A stretch of 64,000 nt of DNA from Basidiobolus meristosporus CBS 931.73. Its lineage: Eukaryota; Basidiobolomycota; Basidiobolomycetes; Basidiobolales; Basidiobolaceae. Position numbers and translations under genes: made by a program. Below, piece by piece: positions 33,929-43,150 of this stretch (the first letter of the stretch is position 1; each line of letters starts with the position of its first letter). The notes under the pieces were generated by a model. That model was not told the origin of the DNA and did not search any database. It worked only from the letters and a program-made list of their open reading frames with translations. The DNA lies in contig MCFE01000037.1 of the NCBI GenBank assembly GCA_002104905.1, positions 140,378 through 204,377 on the forward strand, given 5' to 3'.

Positions 33929-34819
33929 TTAACGACGAGCAATGGTAGCAGTGATATAGCCAGATGGATCACTGATGGGTTGGAAGATGTTCATGTCCTT
34001 GCCTTCGTTGGGGAGGTTGAAGGGCTTCAAGTTGACGCTGAGGTAGTGCTTGTTGGGAAGAGCATAGCTGATCTCGCTGACATCCACGTTCTGTCCCAAC
34101 ACCTTCTCACCCATTTGGTACATGGTGGCTTGCACCGAGGCTGAGTCATCGGTGGCGAAGGTGCTGAGGGTGATCTCACGAACGCTGCTGGCGATCTCGT
34201 CGAATGGAATCTCCTCGATCTTGGACTTCTCAAGGTTGTAGGTCCACTTGGCATCCACACTGGTGGAGAAGATGCGGTCGGTGGCATCCTGGAGAGTGGT
34301 GTTCTCACAACGGTGGAAGTTGGTGAATGATGAGCCGGTGGACTTCAACACAAGGAGATCCTTGAGGCGGGACTCGATGGACACCTTTCCATCACGAGAG
34401 ACAACCAGCTCAACACGTCTGGTCTCATCACCGTCACGGAGGAAGGAGTGCGGGTGGAGCTGGCCATCGATCTCAACGCGGGTCCAGCGGTGCTGGATGA
34501 GCTTGATGTAGACGTCATCGACATGAGAGTATCTGTTGATGAAGTGTTGGCCAATCTCGTAGCCGAAACGCTCGATGGTCTGGACATTCTCGGACTTCTT
34601 GGCGAGGACATAGAGGGTGTTCTTGACAGTGTCAGTGGGGACAACGACAGAGTTGTCAGCCTCGGTGTAGGAGGTCTCGAACTTGCCATCGAGGAGAACT
34701 TGAGCGGTGAGCTCGACAACATCATGCCAGTTCTTGGTGTGGCGGATGACCTTGGTGATGCGAACCTTGGTCTTGCCATAGGCTTGCTTCTTCAAGTAGG
34801 CACCGGAAGTGTTGGACAT
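33929..34819 (-). CDS. Urate oxidase, subfamily A, copy A7
   Basis: Intact, 296 residues, starting MSNTSGAYLKK, otherwise nearly the array-2 consensus (SSVREIT). The core promoter is weaker than in its sisters: only a TATTTAA-type element at 34868-34874, about 50 nt upstream. The 3' flank is shared with A8. Confidence 0.95.
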   Translation of the reverse strand: MSNTSGAYLKKQAYGKTKVRITKVIRHTKNWHDVVELTAQVLLDGKFETSYTEADNSVVVPTDTVKNTLYVLAKKSENVQTIERFGYEIGQHFINRYSHVDDVYIKLIQHRWTRVEIDGQLHPHSFLRDGDETRRVELVVSRDGKVSIESRLKDLLVLKSTGSSFTNFHRCENTTLQDATDRIFSTSVDAKWTYNLEKSKIEEIPFDEIASSVREITLSTFATDDSASVQATMYQMGEKVLGQNVDVSEISYALPNKHYLSVNLKPFNLPNEGKDMNIFQPISDPSGYITATIARR

Positions 34820-35300
34820 TTTGCAGATAGGTATTTGACTTATACTTCATGTGTGGTCCTCTCTCAGTTAAATAGTAAATATTCGGCACGTGCATCCACC
34901 ACCAATTCGGAGTTGTATGAATGGGAAATATGTAGGTTTCAGAGTGGCCTCGGCCTTTGCCGACTGCTGTCCTACCAAGATCAAGGAGTAAGTGGTGCTT
35001 CCCTCAAACGTAGATAATCTCAGGGTTGAGATCTACTTCTCGTCCTTAGTTACAGCCGTAGATGAATTTGTGTGACACAAATTGCTGTACTGCGAAGTCA
35101 TACTGGTCAAATCTTATCTATCTTGCACCAGAACCAAGCATCAGTCAGTCCCACCGTAGGCCTAGAATCCGGATATAATTTTGGCAGCCGGATTCAGTAG
35201 CAGAATTATTAGTGGCGAAAGAAATTTCCATGATTTTAGGAGTATATATACCGGCATTATTCAGCAGTATAGACCACACAATCATTTCAAAAGAATAGAA
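34820..35300. promoter_or_regulatory. Divergent promoter of uricase pair A7/B7
   Basis: 481 bp. TATA-like elements at 34868-34874 (A7) and 35243-35250 (TATATATA, B7). CTCGGCC at 34949-34955. Confidence 0.6.
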
Positions 35301-36192
35301 ATGTCTGGAGCTGTTGAGTTGAAGCGTCAAGCCTATGGTAAAGCCAAGGTCAGAGTCACCAAGGCCATTCGCCACACCGCCCAGTACAACGACATCGTTG
35401 AGCTCACTTGCCAAGTCCTTCTCGAGGGTGACTTCGAAGAGGCTTACACCAAGGCTGACAACAGCATGGTTGTCCCCACTGACACTGTCAAGAACACCTG
35501 CTACGTCATTGCCAAGAAGTCCGACCATGTTCAGACCATCGAGCGTTATGCTTACGAGCTCGGCAAGCACTTCGTTGACAAGTACACCCATGTCACCCAT
35601 GCTCATGTGCACATTGTCAAGTACCGCTGGGCCAGAATCAATGTCAACGGCGAGCCCCACCCTCACTCCTTCTACCGTGACGGCAGCGAGACCAGAGAGA
35701 CCTGGGTCACAGTCAGTGCGAACGATGTCAGCATCAAGTCTGGCTTGGAAGGCCTTCTTGTGTTGAAGACCACCGGTTCGTCCTTCACCAACTTCCATCA
35801 CTGCGAGAACACCACTCTCCAAGACGCTGATGACCGTATCTTCTCCACCACTGTCAAGGCCCACTACAACATCGACACCTCGATTGGAGTCGAGAACATT
35901 CCATTCGACCGCATCTTCGACGGAGTCCGCAAGACCACCCTTGGATGTGTTCGCTCACGATGACTCTGCCTCAGTCCAGGCCACCATGTACCGCATGGCT
36001 GAGTTGATCTTGAAGCGCTTCCCAGAAGTCCGTGATGTGTACTACGCCCTCCCCAACAGCCATCACTTCACCACCAACCTTGCCCCCTTCAGCCTCCCTA
36101 ACGCTGGCCAAGAGATGACCATTTTCTCCCCAGTCACCGACTTCTCTGGATACATTACTGCTACCATTGGCCGTTGTAACACCAAATTCTAA
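35301..36192 (+). pseudogene. Urate oxidase subfamily B, copy B7, one frameshift
   Basis: Start at 35301 (MSGAVELKRQ). One extra G near 35943 (CTTGGATGTG instead of CTTGATGTG) shifts the frame at about residue 214, just before Q226 and H254, so both catalytic residues would be lost. The remaining frame is open and ends GRCNTKF, a variant C-terminus not seen elsewhere. Everything else, including the TATA-like box, is intact. Confidence 0.9.
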
Positions 36193-36712
36193 TCCATACT
36201 ACCATTTCTCACACAGCACATTAAATAAATTCATCACTTATGACATCCGTTCATGTATTCTAGGCTTCCTAAATATGTGGTACACCATCCGAACTTAAGG
36301 TTCGAGTAGTACTTCGGAAGTCGCCACTGCAGATCTGTTACCCAAGCATACTCATTTACCCTATATCTGTATTATTCCAACGCAAATGAATGATGTATCA
36401 CCGCTTTCAATGATAATATGAAATCGTACATAGCAACTGCGTTATTCTTAGTTAAACCCTAATGTATATATTGAAATACACGTTGTTTACAGAGTACAGA
36501 AATGTGATCATCAACTTTATGTTAGTGGGTTTTAAAGTGCGCTTTGAGTGTTCAATGTTAATTGTCTGCATCGCATCAAAATTGATCATGAGATCAACAG
36601 TCCAAGGATGTTCAATGCGTTCGAAATTGAGTTGATATATTATTTTAATAATGTCAGATATTACATGATGTCCAATGATACGGATAGGGTAAACGCCCAA
36701 AATACCAAAACC
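36193..36712. other. Convergent spacer B7/A8
   Basis: 520 bp. AATAAA shortly after the B7 stop (near 36224). The last ~105 bp duplicates the A7 3' flank. No gene. Confidence 0.5.
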
Positions 36713-37600
36713 TTAACGACGGGCAATGGTGGCAGTGATATAGCCAGATGGATCACTGATGGGTTGGAAGATGTTCATGTCCTTGCCTTCGTTGGGAAGG
36801 TTGAAGGGCTTCAAGTTGACGCTGAGGTAGTGCTTGTTGGGAAGAGCATAGCTGATCTCGCTGACATCCACGTTCTGTCCCAACACCTTCTCACCCATTT
36901 GGTACATGGTGGCTTGCACCGAGGCTGAGTCATCGGTGGCGAAGGTGCTGAGGGTGATCTCACGAACGCTGCTGGCGATCTCGTCGAATGGAATCTCCTC
37001 GATCTTGGACTTCTCAAGGTTGTAGGTCCACTTGGCATCCACACTGGTGGAGAAGATGCGGTCAGTGGCATCCTGGAGAGTGGTGTTCTCACAACGGTGG
37101 AAGTTGGTGAATGAGGAGCCGGTGGACTTCAACACAAGGAGGTCCTTGAGGCGGGACTCGATGGACACCTTTCCATCACGAGAGACAACCAGCTCAACAC
37201 GTCTGGTCTCATCACCGTCACGGAGGAAGGAGTGCGGGTGGAGCTGGCCATCGATCTCAACGCGGGTCCAGCGGTGCTGGATGAGCTTGATGTAGACATC
37301 ATCGACATGAGAGTATCTGTTGATGAAGTGTTGACCAATCTCGTAACCGAAACGCTCGATGGTCTGGACATTCTCGGACTTCTTGGCGAGGACATAGAGG
37401 GTGTTCTTGACAGTGTCGGTGGGGACAACGACAGAGTTGTCAGCCTCGGTGTAGGAGGTCTCGAACTTGCCATCGAGGAGGACTTGAGCGGTGAGCTCGA
37501 CAACATCGTGCCAGTTCTTAGTGTGGCGGATGACCTTGGTGATGCGAACCTTGGTCTTGCCATAGGCTTGTTTCTTCAAGTAAGCAACGGAATTAGGCAT
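36713..37600 (-). CDS. Urate oxidase, subfamily A, copy A8
   Basis: Intact, 295 residues. The N-terminus MPNSVAYLKK is one residue shorter than in the other A copies, so catalytic positions shift by -1. TATA-like CTATTTATA (plus strand) at 37653-37661, about 57 nt upstream. The rest matches the array-2 A consensus. Confidence 0.95.
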   Translation of the reverse strand: MPNSVAYLKKQAYGKTKVRITKVIRHTKNWHDVVELTAQVLLDGKFETSYTEADNSVVVPTDTVKNTLYVLAKKSENVQTIERFGYEIGQHFINRYSHVDDVYIKLIQHRWTRVEIDGQLHPHSFLRDGDETRRVELVVSRDGKVSIESRLKDLLVLKSTGSSFTNFHRCENTTLQDATDRIFSTSVDAKWTYNLEKSKIEEIPFDEIASSVREITLSTFATDDSASVQATMYQMGEKVLGQNVDVSEISYALPNKHYLSVNLKPFNLPNEGKDMNIFQPISDPSGYITATIARR

Positions 37601-38106
37601 AACTTTATGATTACAAGAGTTCAGTCAATGTGGTATGGTAGGCATCCAGTTCCTATTTATAGATATTGACCGCTTCCCTCATAACGGTAATGGTCGTCTT
37701 CCGGATTCCTCAATAACAACCTGAGTCTCGGCCTTTCTTATCTCCAGTAAATTCAGGAACCGGGGCCTGATGATGGTAACACATACACTTTATTCTGTTG
37801 CACCATTCAAGTTTGAAAGTCGGTCTGAGCTTCAGTCTGCGTAACCGATTATTTGAAAATGTATAAAAACTTCATCTCGGAGGTTTTCTGTACCACAATC
37901 CAGTTGGACATGCCGATCCTAAATAGTCAAATCTCATCTTGATGAATCTCTTGGTATCATCAAATATTCTGTGCAAAGCCTGGATTCTTGAGCAATCATA
38001 ATTGCGTGTCTATTGCAAAGCTAATGTAATAATGCTGGTCTTAATAGTATAAAAGCGCTCTATCAACCAACATTATAGGTCAGAAACCTTGAGTGGAAGT
38101 ACAAGA
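37601..38106. promoter_or_regulatory. Divergent promoter of uricase pair A8/B8
   Basis: 506 bp. TATA boxes at 37653-37661 (A8) and 38048-38055 (TATAAAAG, B8). CTCGGCC at 37727-37733. It lacks the TTCTCAGG/AGATCAACT stretch of the pairs at 27899 and 31657. Confidence 0.6.
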
Positions 38107-38997
38107 ATGTCAGGTTCAGTAGAGTTGAAGCGTCAAGCCTATGGTAAAGCCAAGGTCAGAGTGACCAAGGCCATCCGCCACACCGCCCAGTACAACGACA
38201 TCGTTGAGCTCACTTGCCAAGTCCTTCTCGAGGGTGACTTCGAAGAGGCTTACACCAAGGCTGACAACAGCATGGTTGTCCCCACTGACACTGTCAAGAA
38301 CACCTGCTACGTCATTGCCAAGAAGTCCGACCATGTTCAGACCATCGAACGTTATGCCTACGAGCTCGGCAAGCACTTCGTTGACAAGTACACCCATGTC
38401 ACCCATGCTCATGTGCACATTGTCAAGTACCGCTGGGCCAGAATCAATGTCAACGGCGAGCCCCACCCTCACTCCTTCTACCGTGACGGCAGCGAGACCA
38501 GAGAGACCTGGGTCACAGTCAGTGCGAACGATGTCAGCATCAAGTCTGGCTTGGAAGGCCTTCTTGTGTTGAAGACCACCGGTTCGTCCTTCACCAACTT
38601 CCATCACTGCGAGAACACCACTCTCCAAGACGCTGATGACCGTATCTTCTCCACCACTGTCAAGGCCCACTACAACATCGACACCTCGATTGGAGTCGAG
38701 AACATTCCATTCGACCGCATCTTCGACGGAGTCCGCAAGACCACCCTTGATGTGTTCGCTCACGATGACTCTGCCTCAGTCCAGGCCACCATGTACCGCA
38801 TGGCTGAGTTGATCTTGAAGCGCTTCCCAGAAGTCCGTGATGTGTACTACGCACTCCCCAACAGCCATCACTTCACCACCAACCTTGCCCCCTTCAACCT
38901 CCCTAACGCTGGCCAAGAGATGACCATTTTCTCCCCAGTCACCGACTTCTCTGGATACATTACTGCTACCATTGGCCGTCGTAGGAACAAATTCTAG
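38107..38997 (+). CDS. Urate oxidase, subfamily B, copy B8
   Basis: Intact, 296 residues, starting MSGSVELKRQ at the ATG 38107, ending RRRNKF with a TAG stop (most others use TAA). It is closest to B7 (shared DGVRKTT, YTHVTH and 3' codon usage). It has the best TATA box of the array (TATAAAAG). It is the last intact uricase before the decayed distal part. Confidence 0.95.
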   Translation: MSGSVELKRQAYGKAKVRVTKAIRHTAQYNDIVELTCQVLLEGDFEEAYTKADNSMVVPTDTVKNTCYVIAKKSDHVQTIERYAYELGKHFVDKYTHVTHAHVHIVKYRWARINVNGEPHPHSFYRDGSETRETWVTVSANDVSIKSGLEGLLVLKTTGSSFTNFHHCENTTLQDADDRIFSTTVKAHYNIDTSIGVENIPFDRIFDGVRKTTLDVFAHDDSASVQATMYRMAELILKRFPEVRDVYYALPNSHHFTTNLAPFNLPNAGQEMTIFSPVTDFSGYITATIGRRRNKF

Positions 38998-39486
38998 TTC
39001 CATCATTGCCTCTGTAAATTTATTTATTAAATATTCACATACTTGACGTGACAGCCAATCTTTTTGCATTAATGTGATGATTATTTTTTAGTTTTCGGGT
39101 ATTCATTAAACTGTTGGTAGTCCTGGGTTTACCCATATAGTGAAGAACCGGTCTACTGAAATGTGAATATAGCTTGCTACGTTACACAAGTTTACATGTA
39201 TTATAAGCTATAGCACTTCATATTGCCGTACACCAATGTTAACTTTTTAACTGCTCGGCACTTCTAGATGCTACCGCATTTGAAATCTATAGAGTGTTTT
39301 CCTCAAATCCTTGGAAGTAATGCTGAAAATTTGGATTTTCGGTTTTCCAGGGATGTAAAATCTGGATTGTCCATTTTCCAATACATTCGTGTCAATCACA
39401 ATTCAAACAAACCTTGTGGCAAAGTAGATTTACGACTTCGTTCGAATGCTTGCTAATCGTTAATGTTTATGTTGGATTCTGTCAAT
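38998..39486. other. Spacer between B8 and relic A9
   Basis: 489 bp, AT-rich, with the B8 3' end. No gene is recognised. Confidence 0.5.
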
Positions 39487-39681
39487 TTACCGACAGACGA
39501 TAGTAGCAGCGATGTGGCCGGAAGGATCACTGATGGGCCGGAAGTGCTCACGTCCCTGAGCTTGCCATCAAGGAGGACTTGAGCAGTGAGCTCGACAACA
39601 TCATGCCAGTTCTTGGTGTGGCGGATGACCTTAGTGATGCGAACCTTGGTCTTACCATAGGCATTTGCAGGAGTTGGACAA
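39487..39681 (-). pseudogene. Urate oxidase subfamily A relic, copy A9, large internal deletion
   Basis: About 195 bp. The first ~70 bp corresponds to the A-gene C-terminus (ending ATIVCR, stop at 39487-39489). The remainder corresponds to the A-gene N-terminal ~50 codons. About 690 bp is missing at a junction near 39558. The start codon is degraded (plus-strand CAA where CAT is expected). It keeps its place in the A(-)/B(+) pairing with the next relic. Confidence 0.85.
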
Positions 39682-40210
39682 GTTTGTATAGCTGATGCGG
39701 ATCAGAAATTGAAACCCGAGAAGCACATCAACATTGACAATTGGGCTCTTATATTTTTGCCGACAATACTGACAACTATCAATGTACCCAAGTCTTAGAA
39801 ATTCAGTGAGCCTGGACTATCTTCATAGACGAATAACGTTGTGGGTAAGGCAACAATTTTGTTCACAACTCCTAATACTGTAGATCCTATATATCTTAAA
39901 TACCGTAAAGCTATATGTATGCTATCATAAGGTGGCCTACTTAGACATAGGACCTAGGGTAGCTTTCAGAATCTAATTGCTTTCATACTGACAATTGACC
40001 AGATCTAATCTAATTGTCGACATGTCAGGGTGTAGGAATAATTTTGCAAAATCTGTAATTCTTGGGAATTAAGATTCAAGATATAGCATGAGCGTATATC
40101 AGGTTTGCGCTTGCCTATCAGTGGCGAGTCTCATGCCCTAAGGTTTGGAAATTAATGTCCTACAAGTGGCGGTTCAATTATTATCTCCCTTTCTGAAGCC
40201 TTGAAATTGA
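39682..40210. other. Former divergent promoter between relics A9 and B9
   Basis: 529 bp, the usual divergent-spacer length, but no clear TATA box or CTCGGCC box at the expected positions. No gene. Confidence 0.4.
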
Positions 40211-41063
40211 ATGTCTGATTCGGTTGGTAAAGCCAAGGTCATCCGCCACACTGCCCAATACAACGACGTTGTCGAGCTCACTTGCCAGGTGCTTCTCGAG
40301 GGCGACTTCGAAGAGGCTTACACCAAGGCTGACAACAGCATGGTTGTCCCCACTGACACTGTCAAGAACACCTGCTACGTCATTGCCAAGAAGTCCGACC
40401 ATGTTCAGACCATCGAGCGTTATGCTTACGAGCTTGGCAAGCACTTCGTTGACAAGTACTCTCATGTCACCCATGCTCATGTGCACATTGTCAAGTACCG
40501 CTGGACCAGAATTAACATCAATGGCGAGCTTCACCCTCACTCCTTCTACCGTGACGGCAGTGAGACCAGAGAGACCTGGGTCACAGTCAGTGCGAACGAT
40601 GTCAGCATCAAGTCTGGCTTGGAAGGCCTTCTTGTGTTGAAGACCACCGGCTCGTCCTTCACCAGCTGCCATCACTGTGAGAACACCACTCTCCAAGACG
40701 CTGATGGCCGTATCTTCTCCACCACTGTCAAGGCCCATTACAACATCGACACCTCGATTGGAGTCGAGAACATTCCCTTCGACCGCATCTTTGAAGGAGT
40801 CCGCAAGACCACCCTGGATGTGTTCGCTCACGATGACTCTGCCTCAGTCCAGGCCACCATGTACCGCATGGCTGAGTTGATCTTGAAGCGTTTCCCAGAA
40901 GTCTGTGATGTGTACTACGCACTCCCCAACAGCCATCACTTCACCACCAACCTTGCCCCTTCAACCTCCCTAACGCTGGCCAAGAGATGGCCATTTTCTC
41001 CACTGTAACTGATTTCTCTAGCTATATCACTGCTACCATTGTTCGTCGTGGTAACAAGTTTCA
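40211..41063 (+). pseudogene. Urate oxidase subfamily B relic, copy B9
   Basis: B homology from the ATG at 40211. Two short in-frame deletions remove the ELKRQAY and RVTKA segments near the N-terminus. The frame then stays open to about 40958, where one C is missing (GCCCCTTC for GCCCCCTTC) and the C-terminus goes out of frame. The normal stop is lost (AAGTTTCAA instead of AAGTTCTAA). Non-conservative changes include TSCHHC and ADGRIF. Not functional. Confidence 0.9.
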
Positions 41064-41079
41064 ATTTTCATCAGTGCCT

Positions 41080-41130
41080 GCCTTCTCTGATTAGATAACC
41101 GTCACAATTGGCCGCCACTACCCCGTATTC
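41080..41130 (+). pseudogene. Extra 3'-terminal fragment of a subfamily-B uricase
   Basis: About 50 bp resembling the last codons of a B gene (CTTCTCTG...ACCGTCACAATTGGCCGCC), directly after relic B9, with an internal TAG. It indicates a second, mostly lost B copy beside the telomeric junction. Short, so moderate confidence. Confidence 0.5.
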
Positions 41131-41165
41131 GGTCATCATAAAATACGACTGGTTCGCCTCACATT

Positions 41166-41192
41166 TTAGGGTTAGGGTAACCCTAACCCTAA
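41166..41192. repeat. Head-to-head interstitial telomeric junction
   Basis: Two TTAGGG units run directly into two-and-a-half CCCTAA units, giving a 27-bp near-perfect palindrome with its centre at 41179. This is the arrangement expected where two chromosome ends were joined. It lies inside the uricase array, with relics in opposite orientation on either side. Confidence 0.85.
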
Positions 41193-41229
41193 GCATAAAA
41201 TTTGAGGTTGAGCAAAAAACTTCCATGAC

Positions 41230-41475
41230 TTATAGTTTGTTTCCCCCACGACCAATGATGGGGGTGAAGTAACCCAAGATGTCAGTAATGGGTGAGGAGA
41301 TGACTATTTAGGAATGGTGTCTATTGGGGAGAGCATAGTACACATCATGGACTTCGGGGAAGTACAAGAACAACTCAGCCAGGCGGTACATGGTGGCCTG
41401 GACTGAGGCAGAGTCATCATGAGCGAACACATCCAAGGTGGTCTTGCAGACACCTTCAAAGATACAGTGGAATAG
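41230..41475 (-). pseudogene. Urate oxidase subfamily B fragment (C-terminal third), mirror orientation
   Basis: Minus-strand B homology from the stop (41230-41232; ending GNKL rather than GNKF) to about the IFEGV segment. Internal indels lie near 41300-41320, with several substitutions. Opposite orientation to every B gene of array 2. Confidence 0.85.
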
Positions 41476-41498
41476 GATGAGTAATCCCTGATACCAGA

Positions 41499-41704
41499 GC
41501 TGACACGATGTTATTGAGCTCACCGCTCAAGTCCTCCTCGATGGCAAGTTCGAGACTTCCTACACCGAGGCTGACACCTCTGTCGTTGTCCCCACTGACA
41601 CTGTCAAGAACACCCTCTATGTCCTCGCCCAGAAGGCCGAGAATGTCCAGACCATCGAGCGTTTCGGCTACGAGATTGGTCAACACTTCATCAACAGATA
41701 CTCT
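41499..41704 (+). pseudogene. Urate oxidase subfamily A fragment (N-terminal part), mirror orientation
   Basis: Plus-strand A homology covering roughly residues 31-98 (from HDVIELTAQ to INRYS), open in frame, with small changes such as ADTSVVV and AQKAENV. All other A genes here are on the minus strand. Ends abruptly at 41704. Confidence 0.85.
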
Positions 41705-42586
41705 GACCGAGCAGAGTCCATTCGTAGAGATCAGTGATTTACTATGGTTTGTTATTAGCTTCTTTTTTGTATATTGACACTTGAGCTAATAGTTTGATGA
41801 TTCATTAACATTCATTAATTGTTGCGCTACCAACGTTTCAAGTATTCTCTTCTGGTATTTGGTGATTTTGGTGGCCAGTATCCCAGCATCTTGTGGTAAT
41901 CACCGAGCTTTTACCCGCAGAATTTATTGGGTAATACCCTGAGATTGTTTCAATTATGTAGGTAGTTCTTGGATGCATTTGGGGTTTCTAGAACCATGAA
42001 CAGGTGCTTTGACTGACACGGATCGGTTCTAGTTAAACACCGATTCGGGTGCCCGATATGGAGAAATCAGGTAAGAGATGTCTTTCATCTGAATATTCAT
42101 CACAACATGCACTCGTTCGATCAGATTCTGTTTAATTTCCGCGTGGTAGGCCATGGCTTTTATCTTGGTGTATATCCTTTTTGATTACCTGCTCTTTCTT
42201 AAGCACACCACCCAGCTTGCCTCATACGGACTGTTGGCGATACTTTGGAAGCAATGGAGGGGAAGTGGCGGGGAGGGCTGATGCAAGTATATTCATTATT
42301 GTAAATGTTAAACCAAACCAATGATTAGGCTTGGCAAAGAAATAACCGGTTATTACGAGTTCTATCTGGCCCATTCTTGATCTATTATCACGCAGGGTTA
42401 GTTAAAGTGTATGGTTTGACCAGTTGCATCTATATACACATTCCTATATTTGGTTAAAGTGGGCTGATCTAACCAGAGAACTTCGCAGGGTGAGGGAAAA
42501 TGTGTGCTTTGACATAAATACTCTCTCACTCCACCTTCGGCTTCTGGCGATATTTATATCTTCATCAAAATTCAACCCTCCCCAAC
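41705..42586. other. Spacer between uricase relics and zinc-finger gene
   Basis: About 880 bp, AT-rich. A TATTTATATC element near 42550 is the probable core promoter of the zinc-finger gene. Nothing else is seen. Confidence 0.4.
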
Positions 42587-43150
42587 ATGTATCCTCATTC
42601 TATGAACACAGCAGATCGCTCAAATATGATGGAATTGGTATTTCATTCGCTTGGGGTTTATCCTTCGATGGCCGATACTTTTCCGCCCAGGTATGCCAGT
42701 TCGGCCTCCGTTATGCCGCACAGAATGCTCTTCGAGAATAGTCTATTATTTTCACATTTCTTAGAGCTAGGTGAACAACTACCAACCTCGAATCATCGTA
42801 TTTCGGGCTATTACGATTCTCTAGTCCCACAATCCACAAGCCCGCAAGTGTCAACAGTTGGCTCCAACACGGCTTCAGAGAATTCCTCACGTAAAAACAG
42901 TCAAGGGAAGGTCAAAACTCTTCAGAGAGATCGTCCATATGCCTGCACACATTGCCTAAGGACATTCACAAGAAAGTATGATTTAGAACGTCATGAAAGA
43001 TTACATACTGGTGATCGGCCTTACCAGTGTGCATTTTGTCACAATTCGTATGCCAGAGTGGACGCCAGGCAACGCCACTACAAATATGACGGCACATGCT
43101 CTTTTCTGTATACTATTACGAAAAGCAGTGGTATTGAAATGCCGTTTTAA
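42587..43150 (+). CDS. Small C2H2 zinc-finger protein, putative transcription factor
   Basis: 187 residues, single exon as read. The N-terminal ~110 residues are Ser/Met-rich and unstructured-looking. Two tandem fingers follow: Cys120, Cys123, His136, His140 (canonical C2H2), a TGDRPYQ linker close to the TGEKPY consensus, then Cys148, Cys151, His164, Cys171. The second is therefore a C2HC variant with a long last spacer. The arrangement resembles fungal DNA-binding C2H2 regulators. Its targets, including any link to the uricase genes, are unknown. Confidence 0.75.
   Translation: MYPHSMNTADRSNMMELVFHSLGVYPSMADTFPPRYASSASVMPHRMLFENSLLFSHFLELGEQLPTSNHRISGYYDSLVPQSTSPQVSTVGSNTASENSSRKNSQGKVKTLQRDRPYACTHCLRTFTRKYDLERHERLHTGDRPYQCAFCHNSYARVDARQRHYKYDGTCSFLYTITKSSGIEMPF

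Noticed and set aside
24251-41704. Array 2 as a CRISPR-like or satellite repeat
   Set aside because: The repeated units are protein-coding uricase genes with open frames, and the host is eukaryotic.
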